Shown piece by piece: positions 1 through 4,715 of a stretch of DNA of 7,113 bases. The translations under genes and the position numbers were made by a program. The stretch is from an archaeon (GTDB lineage: Archaea; Micrarchaeota; Micrarchaeia; Norongarragalinales; SBBD01), in NCBI GenBank assembly GCA_005239845.1, contig SBBD01000131.1, forward strand, positions 1-7,113, written 5' to 3'. The notes beneath the pieces were generated by a model. That model made no database searches and had not been told where the DNA came from. It saw only the letters and a program-made list of their open reading frames with translations. Positions within the stretch are counted from its first letter, which is position 1. Every line of letters begins with the position of its first letter.

Positions 1-192
1 AACCTCTTTCACCCTGCACCCGTGCAATTCGTGGTGAAGGAGGAGGACGGCAGGAAGAGCGTGGACGTCGTCGTGCACGCGAGGGACCGGGGCACGGCCA
101 TCGGAAGGAGCGGGGAAAAAATCAAGCGAGCGAAACTGCTCGCGAAACGGTATTACGGGTACGAGGACGTCCGCATCGTGGTGCGAGGATAA
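1..192 (+). CDS. nusA: Archaeal NusA-like KH-domain transcription factor, C-terminal fragment
   Basis: The last 63 codons of a gene that begins before the window; frame 1 runs open from base 1 to TAA at 190-192. The visible protein reads into a KH-type fold: NLFHPAPVQF, a V-rich strand, then a conserved GxxG-like RNA-binding loop (AIGRSGEKI, codons about 34-42) and a closing strand DVRIVV. Archaeal NusA is a short protein made essentially of KH domains. It lacks the bacterial S1 and polymerase-binding parts, and is thought to act in transcription elongation/termination by binding RNA. It usually lies directly upstream of rps12 in the archaeal str operon, and it does so here, 77 bases before the S12 start. 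Seen: frame, KH motif and neighbour. Inferred: function. The N-terminal half is missing only because the window is cut. Confidence 0.85.
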   Translation, partial: NLFHPAPVQFVVKEEDGRKSVDVVVHARDRGTAIGRSGEKIKRAKLLAKRYYGYEDVRIVVRG

Positions 193-258
193 GACGACAA
201 GGGCCGTAGGGAACGGAAAACGGCATTCGGGCAAGAGGAGGGGGTGCAAACGCTCAAA

Positions 259-264
259 AGGTGA
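259..264 (+). promoter_or_regulatory. Ribosome binding site AGGTGA that fixes the S12 start
   Basis: AGGTGA matches the archaeal 16S rRNA 3' end and lies 5 bases before ATG 270. It overlaps the GTG at 261, which would otherwise extend S12 by three codons. The fit of spacing and protein alignment (MGMGEF matches the usual archaeal MGxGxF start) favours ATG 270. Confidence 0.65.
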
Positions 265-269
265 AACGC

Positions 270-698
270 ATGGGCATGGGAGAATTCGCTGGAAGAAGCT
301 TGAAACAGCACCGGAAAAAGGCGCGCTGGCTGCGCAAGAAGTGGAAGCGCAAAGCCCTTGGATTGAAGGAAAAATACGATCCTCTGGAGGGAGCGCCCCT
401 GGCGAAAGGCATCGTGTTGAAGAAGGAGGGCAAGGAACAGAAACAGCCCCACTCGGGCATCATCAAGACCGTGAAAGTGCAGCTCATCAAGAACGGGAAG
501 AAAGTCGGCGCGCACGCGCCGCGGGACAAGGCCATCAACTTCATTGAGGAGCACGACGAGGTCACCATCGCGGGGCTTGGGGGTTCTCAGCGAGGGCAGA
601 TGGGCAGCATTCCCGGCATCCGCTACAAGGTCGTCGCCGTAAACGGCGTGGACTTGGACGAGCTGAGGACCGGCAGGAAAGAGAAGCCGAAAAGGTAA
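270..698 (+). CDS. rps12: 30S ribosomal protein S12 (uS12), divergent
   Basis: A small-subunit protein at the decoding centre, 142 aa from ATG 270, close to the usual archaeal length of about 140-147. The archaeal/eukaryotic pattern is clear: [62 protein letters not shown], and the basic tail GRKEKPKR. Segments that are almost invariant elsewhere are altered. The KQPNSA loop reads KQPHSG (His at 450-452, Gly at 456-458), the following IRK reads IIK, the PGDG turn reads PRDK, and the conserved Asp before the PGxRY motif is Ser (606-608). Pro and Ser of the loop, known to contact the codon-anticodon minor groove region, are kept. It lies between nusA and rps7 as in other archaea. A three-codon longer form from GTG 261 is possible but less likely. 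The family call is certain; the effect of the substitutions is unknown. Confidence 0.95.
   Translation: MGMGEFAGRSLKQHRKKARWLRKKWKRKALGLKEKYDPLEGAPLAKGIVLKKEGKEQKQPHSGIIKTVKVQLIKNGKKVGAHAPRDKAINFIEEHDEVTIAGLGGSQRGQMGSIPGIRYKVVAVNGVDLDELRTGRKEKPKR
675..698 (+). repeat. Direct repeat copy A: end of S12 (RKEKPKR-stop)
   Basis: The last 24 bases of rps12, beginning AGGAAAGAGAAGCC and ending AGGTAA. They match bases 765-788 at 22 of 24 positions, exactly 90 bases downstream. The two differences (CCG/CCC and AAA/AAG) are both silent. Confidence 0.9.
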
Positions 699-725
699 AA
701 AAATAATTAAAAGGAAGGGGAGAGG

Positions 726-763
726 CGACCCGAGTGGGGAAACGGAGTTTCCCCGAGGGGTCG
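726..763 (+). other. Two-part stem-loop between S12 and the S7 leader ORF
   Basis: An inner perfect 8-bp stem, GGGGAAAC (736-743) with GTTTCCCC (747-754), is closed by a three-base GGA loop. An outer 6-bp stem pairs CGACCC (726-731) with GGGTCG (758-763), leaving a small asymmetric internal loop (GAGT opposite GAG). No T-run follows, so a terminator is unlikely. The structure ends one base before the second S12-tail copy and 31 bases before the mini-ORF start, so as RNA it could act on translation or processing. It could also be a dispersed palindromic element. The pairing is seen directly; the function is not known. Confidence 0.75.
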
Positions 764-764
764 A

Positions 765-788
765 AGGAAAGAGAAGCCCAAGAGGTAA
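765..788 (+). repeat. Direct repeat copy B: orphan S12 tail
   Basis: A second copy of the S12 C-terminal codons, encoding R-K-E-K-P-K-R-stop, outside any S12 gene. It lies in the same frame as S12, but a stop at 708-710 separates them. Its 3' part contains GAGGT (782-786), which sits 8 bases before ATG 795 and so now serves as a plausible ribosome binding site for the mini-ORF. Confidence 0.85.
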
Positions 789-794
789 TCGAGT

Positions 795-875
795 ATGGAC
801 ATCAAGCTGTTCGACCAGTATGATTACAACGACCTTTCTTGGAAAGAAAGCTCGACCAAAGAAGAGGCGAAATAA
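795..875 (+). CDS. 26-aa mini-ORF copying the S7 N-terminus, abutting S7
   Basis: ATG 795 to TAA 873-875. It starts MDIKLFDQYDYN, against MDIKLFDRYDYN for S7 starting at 876. Over these 12 codons 6 are identical, 5 differ silently and 1 is a replacement (CAG Gln versus AGA Arg). The remaining 14 residues are polar and charged (DLSWKESSTK then EEAK) and match nothing I recognise. The upstream GAGGT at 782-786 is a better ribosome binding site than anything before S7. The stop codon touches the S7 ATG, the arrangement expected for translational coupling. It could be a leader peptide, a decoy, or the remains of an older S7 start left by duplication or recombination. It is in frame with S7, so readthrough of the TAA would give an S7 with a doubled N-terminus. 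The ORF is seen; its translation is inferred. Confidence 0.5.
   Translation: MDIKLFDQYDYNDLSWKESSTKEEAK
834..850 (+). other. GGA-loop hairpin inside the mini-ORF, just before S7
   Basis: CTTTCTT (834-840) pairs perfectly with AAGAAAG (844-850) around a GGA loop, 25 bases before the S7 start codon. It has the same loop sequence as the 726-763 hairpin. The stem is A/T-rich and therefore weak, and would be melted by ribosomes crossing the mini-ORF. A control role is a guess. Confidence 0.45.
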
Positions 876-1478
876 ATGGACATCAAACTCTTCGACAGAT
901 ACGATTATAATGTCCAGGTGCGGGACGTGAGCCTCGCCAAGTTCATCAGTTTGAGGCCCTTGCAGTACCCCCACACCTTCGCCAAGCACGGCAACCAACA
1001 GTTCGCGAAAAGCAAGGTCAACCTCGTGGAACGGCTCGTGAACAAGCTCATGCGCGGGGGCACGGGAGAAAAGCTGGGAGGCAAGATCATCCGCACGCAC
1101 GGCAAGCTGCAGGGCAAGAAGACGAAAGTCATCCGGACCGTGCAGCGCGCGCTCGAAATCGTGCAGCAGCGCACGAAACAAAATCCCTTGCAAGTCCTCA
1201 TCAACGCCGTGGAAAACTCGGCTCCACGGGAAGACATCACGCGCGTGCGCTTCGGAGGCATTTCCTACCAGCTTGCCGTCGACATCTCGCCGCAGAGACG
1301 ACTGGACCTCGCCCTCCGCAACATGGCACTCGCGGCCATCATGAGCTCGTTCGACAAGCCCTTGACGCTAGAAGAAGCCGTGGCGAACGAAATCGTGCTT
1401 GCAGCAACAAATGACCCGAACTCGTACTCCATCAAGCGCAAGAACGAGATCGAGCGCATCGCGCGAAGCGCAAGATAG
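876..1478 (+). CDS. rps7: 30S ribosomal protein S7 (uS7)
   Basis: A primary 16S rRNA-binding protein of the 30S head, 200 aa, typical for archaea. Archaeal S7 landmarks in order: KLFDRYDYNVQVRDVSLAKF (start), ISLRPLQYPHTFAKHG, a basic segment FAKSKVNLVERLVNKLM, the long RVQRAL-like helix region, NPLQVLINAVENSAPREDIT with GGISYQLAVDISPQRRLDLALR (the conserved core), and the C-terminal IKRKNEIERIARSAR. The start at 876 is supported by the alignment. Only a weak purine stretch precedes it, and TAA-ATG contact with the mini-ORF suggests coupling. In E. coli S7 represses its operon by binding the S12-S7 intercistronic mRNA. Whether the structured 177-base gap here does the same is inference only. 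EF-1alpha, which often follows in archaea, is absent. Confidence 0.96.
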   Translation: MDIKLFDRYDYNVQVRDVSLAKFISLRPLQYPHTFAKHGNQQFAKSKVNLVERLVNKLMRGGTGEKLGGKIIRTHGKLQGKKTKVIRTVQRALEIVQQRTKQNPLQVLINAVENSAPREDITRVRFGGISYQLAVDISPQRRLDLALRNMALAAIMSSFDKPLTLEEAVANEIVLAATNDPNSYSIKRKNEIERIARSAR

Positions 1479-1516
1479 CAAAACGGCAACGCCAACAAAC
1501 CTTCCCTTAAAAAAAA

Positions 1517-1552
1517 AGCCTGCGAGTACAAAGTAGGCTGCAGAATCTTTTT
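1517..1552 (+). terminator. Probable terminator of the S12-S7 operon
   Basis: A 7-bp stem, AGCCTGC (1517-1523) with GTAGGCT (1533-1539, one G-U pair) and a 9-base loop, is followed by five T at 1548-1552. Archaeal termination relies mainly on such T-runs. It lies between rps7 and a fresh TATA promoter, which supports a transcript end here. Confidence 0.55.
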
Positions 1553-1576
1553 CGGAAAGCGGCTGGAAAGAACACG

Positions 1577-1585
1577 TTTTATATA
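1577..1585 (+). promoter_or_regulatory. TATA box of the slipin-Hps transcript
   Basis: TTTTATATA centred near 1581. An archaeal start about 25-28 bases downstream falls at about 1606-1610, practically on the GTG at 1610, so the mRNA is probably leaderless. No ribosome binding site is visible before that GTG, which agrees. Confidence 0.65.
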
Positions 1586-1609
1586 GTCTCTAGTGGATAG
1601 CATGCTGGG

Positions 1610-2368
1610 GTGGTTCGTGTGGTCGTCGAATGGATCGGATTCCTCGTCGTGGTCTTTGCCTTCGTGTTCAGCGGCATCCGCACGCTCTATGAATACGAAA
1701 GGGGCGTCGTATTCACGCTGGGAAGGTACAGCAGCGTGCGCGACCCCGGCCTCACGTGGATCATTCCCATCGTGCAGAGCATGCGCGTGGTGGACATGCG
1801 CATCAAGACGGCGGACGTGCCTCGCCAGGAAGTCATGACGAAGGACAACATTCCCGTGCTCGCCAACACCGTCGTGTACTTCCGCGTCGACCGGCCCGCG
1901 GACGCCATCATCAAGATCGAGGACTACGAGTTCGCGGTCAGGCAGTTCACGCAAGCCGCCTTGAGGGACGTCGTGGGGAACGCGGAACTCGACTTTGTTC
2001 TCACGGAGCGCGAGAAGATCGCGGGAAGCATCAAGAAAATCGTGGACGCGGAGACTTCCGCTTGGGGCGTGGACATCGAGTCCATCAAAATACAGGAAAT
2101 CGAATTGCCGGCGGAAATGAAGCGCGCCATGGCGAAACAGGCGGAAGCGGAACGCGAGAAAAGGGCAGTCATCATTGCCGCGGAAGGGGAGCTTACGGCG
2201 TCCGAGAACCTGAGGAAGGCGGGAGAGAACCTGCTGAAGAGCCCTGCCGCCCTCCAGCTCAGGGTGTTGCAGACCATCCGCGACATTGCCTCCGACCCTT
2301 CCGAGAAAATCGTGCTGTTCATGCCCTCGGACGTGAACGAACTCGTCAAGAAAGTGACGGGCAAGTAG
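1610..2368 (+). CDS. Slipin / stomatin-like SPFH (band 7) membrane protein
   Basis: 252 aa. One N-terminal hydrophobic segment (about residues 4-22) should anchor it in the membrane. The SPFH domain follows: YERGVVFTLGR (29-39), DPGLTWIIPI, the RVVDMRIKTADVPRQ strand, VMTKDNIPV (75-83), FRVDRPADAI and ALRDVVGNAELDFVL (117-131). A charged helical stretch KRAMAKQAEAEREKRAVI and AEGE (about 171-194) should form the oligomerising coiled coil. Then come SPAALQLRVLQT and a short hydrophobic end. Prokaryotic slipins form membrane-bound oligomers and are usually paired with an NfeD protein, sometimes a membrane serine protease. No NfeD gene adjoins this one. The start is GTG; a second GTG three codons later is possible. 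It is probably co-transcribed with the sugar-phosphate enzyme 9 bases downstream; no functional link is known. Family certain, cellular role unknown. Confidence 0.93.
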   Translation: MVRVVVEWIGFLVVVFAFVFSGIRTLYEYERGVVFTLGRYSSVRDPGLTWIIPIVQSMRVVDMRIKTADVPRQEVMTKDNIPVLANTVVYFRVDRPADAIIKIEDYEFAVRQFTQAALRDVVGNAELDFVLTEREKIAGSIKKIVDAETSAWGVDIESIKIQEIELPAEMKRAMAKQAEAEREKRAVIIAAEGELTASENLRKAGENLLKSPAALQLRVLQTIRDIASDPSEKIVLFMPSDVNELVKKVTGK

Positions 2369-2377
2369 GCAGGAAAC

Positions 2378-3133
2378 ATGAGCCAACTCGCGGCGTGGGC
2401 CAGGAGCAGAGGCTTCCACAAGGAAAGCCTGTTCACGCGCATGCTGGCTCCCCGGCAGGAACGGGAACGCTTGCAGCACAAGACCCGCTACTTGCAGATC
2501 GCGTTCAACGGGAGCTGGGAAACGGCGGCCCGCATCGCCTCCTCGCTTCCCCGAAATCCGCGCATCCTCGTGGAAGCAGGAACTCCTTTCATCAAGCGTT
2601 ATGGCAACGAGGGCATCCGCATGCTTTCTTCCGCATGGGGAGGAAAAGTGGTTGCGGACTTGAAGACCATGGACGGAGCAGTAGAGGAGGTGAGGCAGGC
2701 CAGGCAAGTGGGCGCAACGGCCGCCACCGTCTTGGGAAGCGCGACGCACGAAACCATCAACTTGTTCATCGAGACGTGCGAGAGCGTGGGCATGGACTCC
2801 ATGGTGGACATGATCGGCGTGGAAGAGCCGCTGCGGATGCTCCGGAACCTCAAGCGTCCCCCCAGCGTCGTGATTCTGCACAAGGGAAGGGATGAGGAGC
2901 GCACGCGGGGCAAGGTCATCCAGTACAAGCACGTCAACAAGATCCGGAGCAAGTTCAACGTCCTCATTTCTGCCGCGGGAGGCGTGGACTTGAGGGAAGC
3001 GCGGAGCGCGATTTTCAACGGGGCGGACATCGTGGTCGTGAACGTGGTGGATCCAGACGACCCGTGGACCGGCATTCGCTCCAACGAGGACGTGAACGCG
3101 ATCGCGCAAAAGTTTTTGGAAACCATCGAATAA
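2378..3133 (+). CDS. 3-hexulose-6-phosphate synthase-like protein (OMP decarboxylase superfamily)
   Basis: 251 aa. A TIM barrel of the OMPDC/HUMPS group begins near residue 37 after an unusual basic N-terminal extension (MSQLAAWARSRGFHKESLFT onward). Markers are EAGTPFIKRYG (66-76), the catalytic DxKxxD motif as DLKTMD (Asp94, Lys96, Asp99), TVLGSA, MVDMIGVEEP, HKGRDE at 168-173 and AAGGVD near the phosphate site (199-204). In archaea this family makes or splits hexulose 6-phosphate with formaldehyde and ribulose 5-phosphate, a route used to form pentoses. The same fold also includes keto-gulonate-6-phosphate decarboxylase, so the substrate is not fixed by sequence. The beta-1 Asp usual in the superfamily (ALD) appears as Asn44 (IAFNGS). 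The tail VDPDDPWTGIRSNEDV also departs from the usual phosphate-loop ending. AGGA at 2371-2374 precedes the ATG. Family confident; exact reaction uncertain. Confidence 0.8.
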   Translation: MSQLAAWARSRGFHKESLFTRMLAPRQERERLQHKTRYLQIAFNGSWETAARIASSLPRNPRILVEAGTPFIKRYGNEGIRMLSSAWGGKVVADLKTMDGAVEEVRQARQVGATAATVLGSATHETINLFIETCESVGMDSMVDMIGVEEPLRMLRNLKRPPSVVILHKGRDEERTRGKVIQYKHVNKIRSKFNVLISAAGGVDLREARSAIFNGADIVVVNVVDPDDPWTGIRSNEDVNAIAQKFLETIE

Positions 3134-3151
3134 AAAACAAGAACAAAAAAA
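3134..3151 (-). terminator. T-rich terminator after bud32
   Basis: Read on the minus strand, the 20-base gap between the two convergent genes is almost all T (seven T, then GTTCTTG, then six T), right after the bud32 stop. This is a typical archaeal oligo-T stop signal for the archease-bud32 transcript. Confidence 0.6.
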
Positions 3152-3153
3152 GT

Positions 3154-3765
3154 TCATCCGGCTTGCGCCCTCACTACGTACCTTCCTCTTTTCTCTATTT
3201 CCTTAAGACGAACAAGCACCTTCTTTGCTTTCCTGTTTTTTTCCGCGTAGCCTTTCCAGAACGCGTTGAACTGTTTTTCCGAAACCGATTTCTTGAACAG
3301 CAGCACGTCCGTGGCCTGTTCCTCGAGGCTGGAGGAGAACGACCCCAAGCCGAAGTCGATGAAGACCACTTTTTTTGCTGGGGTCACCAAAATGTTCGAG
3401 GGCGTAAAATCGCCGTGAATGATGCCTGCCAGATGGAGGGAAGCCAACCGTTTCCCGACCTCTTGCAGCAACGCCTTGGGCAATGGATGGTTTCGCAGGT
3501 ATTCCCTCAACCCCGTGCCTTCCACGTTCTCGAGGAACAGCTCCTTCTTCAGGAGGTCAGCGTGCAGCACGAGGGGACAACGCACTCCCGCCAGCTTGGC
3601 CGCATGCAGCAGTTTGGCCTCTTGCCGCGTCCTGCTTTCCCGCAGCTTCACATCCAATTCATGAATGCGATACCTTTTCCGTACTCGGCGCTTGCACAAG
3701 GCCTTGCGTCCAAACACCGTAGCTTCAAACAATTCTGCTTCGGCTCCCTTGGCTATAATTTGCAT
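3154..3765 (-). CDS. bud32: KEOPS complex kinase/ATPase Bud32 (Kae1-associated)
   Basis: 203 aa, the full length of a stand-alone archaeal Bud32. The start MQIIAKGAEAEL is the family's reduced nucleotide loop. KRRVRKRYRIHELD follows, with the beta-3 lysine Lys25, then the helix-C Glu in RQEAKLL (Glu49), the catalytic loop IIHGDFTPSNIL (His117, Asp119, Asn124) and the metal-binding IDFGLG (Asp137). The LEEQATDVLLFKKS segment matches the usual EDKAVDLY region, and the protein has a basic C-terminus. Bud32 acts with Kae1, Cgi121 and Pcc1 in making t6A at position 37 of ANN-decoding tRNAs, hydrolysing ATP rather than mainly phosphorylating proteins. In many archaea it is fused to Kae1; here it is separate and Kae1 is not nearby. 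It lies 18 bases after archease on the same strand, so the two are probably co-transcribed. Confidence 0.93.
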   Translation of the reverse strand: MQIIAKGAEAELFEATVFGRKALCKRRVRKRYRIHELDVKLRESRTRQEAKLLHAAKLAGVRCPLVLHADLLKKELFLENVEGTGLREYLRNHPLPKALLQEVGKRLASLHLAGIIHGDFTPSNILVTPAKKVVFIDFGLGSFSSSLEEQATDVLLFKKSVSEKQFNAFWKGYAEKNRKAKKVLVRLKEIEKRGRYVVRAQAG

Positions 3766-3783
3766 AAATGCATCCGCTGCTTT

Positions 3784-4209
3784 TCAGATATCCAATACGA
3801 TTTGTATTCTCCAATAGCCCGTTCCCGTTTGTTCTACGACAGTCCGGTGGTGCGTCACGGCCTTCACGTGCGTGTTCCCCTTCTCCTCCGAGTACGGTTC
3901 TCCATAGGCTACGCCCGCTACCTGAAACCCCTTTTCCGTCTTGCGGAATTCCTTTACCTTGAGTTTTTTGAAGAACACTTCGGAAGCGTCGCTTTCTGTC
4001 AGCAAGTCCGACAACACGAAATTCGCGAGTTCCTCGAGCGTGGCGGCCTCTTCCCTCACCTCGAACGATTCCGTAGCTTCCAGCTTTTCCGTATAGGCGA
4101 TGGTTTCGAACAAGGCTTCCGCCGCGTTCTCGAGGGCCTCCTCGTACGTCGTACCGAACGCTTCGAACAGGACGTCGGCCGTGTGGTCCAAGAAACGGTA
4201 TTTTTCCAT
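3784..4209 (-). CDS. Archease, RtcB RNA ligase activator
   Basis: 141 aa from ATG 4209. Family marks: MEKYRFLDHTADV with the conserved DHTAD (metal-binding Asp), GTTYEEALENAAEALFETI, LEELANFVLSDLL, VKAVTHHRTVVEQTG and the C-terminal WRIQIVLDI with the second conserved Asp near the end. Archease speeds guanylylation and turnover of the RtcB ligase, which joins tRNA exons and broken RNA with 2',3'-cyclic phosphate ends. RtcB itself is not in the window. An in-frame GTG at 4218 would add three residues (MFA). ATG is preferred because the protein then starts as its relatives do; neither start has a clear ribosome binding site. It is first gene of a transcript with bud32, pairing two tRNA-maturation functions. 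Confidence 0.93.
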   Translation of the reverse strand: MEKYRFLDHTADVLFEAFGTTYEEALENAAEALFETIAYTEKLEATESFEVREEAATLEELANFVLSDLLTESDASEVFFKKLKVKEFRKTEKGFQVAGVAYGEPYSEEKGNTHVKAVTHHRTVVEQTGTGYWRIQIVLDI

Positions 4210-4249
4210 TGCAAACACGCTCGTTCAGGCAACTAGAAGCCAGAAAACG

Positions 4250-4261
4250 TATATATAATTA
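4250..4261. promoter_or_regulatory. AT-rich divergent promoter between archease and Hjc
   Basis: TATATATAATTA can be read as a TATA box both ways. On the plus strand it would start RNA near 4280, leaving a leader of about 28 bases to ATG 4309 with a weak AAAGGGGT 10 bases before it. On the minus strand RNA would start near 4225-4230, giving a very short leader before the archease start, in keeping with no ribosome binding site there. Confidence 0.55.
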
Positions 4262-4308
4262 AAGGAGGGGCGTCTTCCAGCCATTCGAGTAAAGGGGTAT
4301 TTTCGCTC

Positions 4309-4683
4309 ATGTCGGCAAAAGGCGCGCTCTACGAGAGGCAACTCAAGAAGATGCTGGAAGCCAGGGGCTTTTACGTCGTACGGGCGGCGGGAAGCGGCGC
4401 GGACTCCACGGCGCCCGACTTGCTTGCCCTTTCCACGACGAAAAGGATGGCGCTGGAGTGCAAAGCTTGGAATTCGGGCTATCTATGGATTGAGAAGTGG
4501 AAGATGGAAGGCATGAAAGCGTTCGAACAGAAAACCAACGTCCCGTATTACGTCGCGTGGAAAGTGGCACGGGAAGCGTGGCGCTTTTTCCCGCTCGCGG
4601 CCTTGCGGGAGACGGAGAAGGCGTTCGTGCTGGAGGAAAAGGACTTGCACGCGGGAATGGCGTTGGAAGAAATTTTAAAATAA
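4309..4683 (+). CDS. hjc: Holliday junction resolvase Hjc
   Basis: 124 aa, normal for archaeal Hjc. The nuclease core is complete: KGALYERQLKKML with Glu9, GFYVVRAAGSGADSTAPDLLA with the catalytic Asp37 after Pro, and the ECK motif Glu50-Cys51-Lys52 in place of the usual EvK. This is the PD-(D/E)xK set of Glu, Asp, Glu, Lys. Later parts (YLWIEKWKMEGMKAFEQ, VPYYVAWKVAREAWRFFPL) match the family dimer/DNA-binding half. Hjc is a dimer that cuts four-way DNA junctions symmetrically in recombination and fork repair. It stands alone with its own promoter, divergent from archease and convergent with the PAC2 gene 32 bases downstream. Serine at position 29 in RAAGSG matches the family's RxxxSG. Confidence 0.93.
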   Translation: MSAKGALYERQLKKMLEARGFYVVRAAGSGADSTAPDLLALSTTKRMALECKAWNSGYLWIEKWKMEGMKAFEQKTNVPYYVAWKVAREAWRFFPLAALRETEKAFVLEEKDLHAGMALEEILK

Positions 4684-4692
4684 AAATAAACC
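4674..4692 (-). terminator. T-rich terminator of the L44e-PAC2 gene cluster
   Basis: Read on the minus strand, a TTTATTTTTATTTTAAAA tract lies about 25 bases past the PAC2 stop and overlaps the end of hjc. It is the only T-rich run after this five-gene minus-strand set. Confidence 0.5.
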
Positions 4693-4715
4693 GTATTCTC
4701 CCCCGTCGCGCCGAA

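Noticed and set aside
235..244. Strong purine tract GAGGAGGGGG upstream of S12, with a 6-codon GTG ORF at 244-264
   Set aside because: The tract is only 2 bases from the GTG and 25 from ATG 270, so spacing is wrong for either; the tiny ORF is probably chance.
261..263. GTG start for S12
   Set aside because: It lies within the AGGTGA ribosome binding site of ATG 270, and the extra residues do not match archaeal S12 starts.
726..850. CsrA/RsmA-type regulation from the two GGA-loop hairpins
   Set aside because: GGA in hairpin loops is the bacterial CsrA signal, but CsrA is not known in archaea and all genes here are archaeal.
153..1193. A 346-codon open frame on the minus strand opposite S12 and S7
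   Set aside because: Antisense shadow of two ribosomal protein genes, with no recognisable domain.
1265..3157. A 630-codon open frame on the minus strand opposite S7, slipin and Hps
   Set aside because: It runs antisense to three clearly recognised genes, its translation is rich in His, Arg and Val with no family features, and such long antisense frames arise in GC-rich coding DNA.
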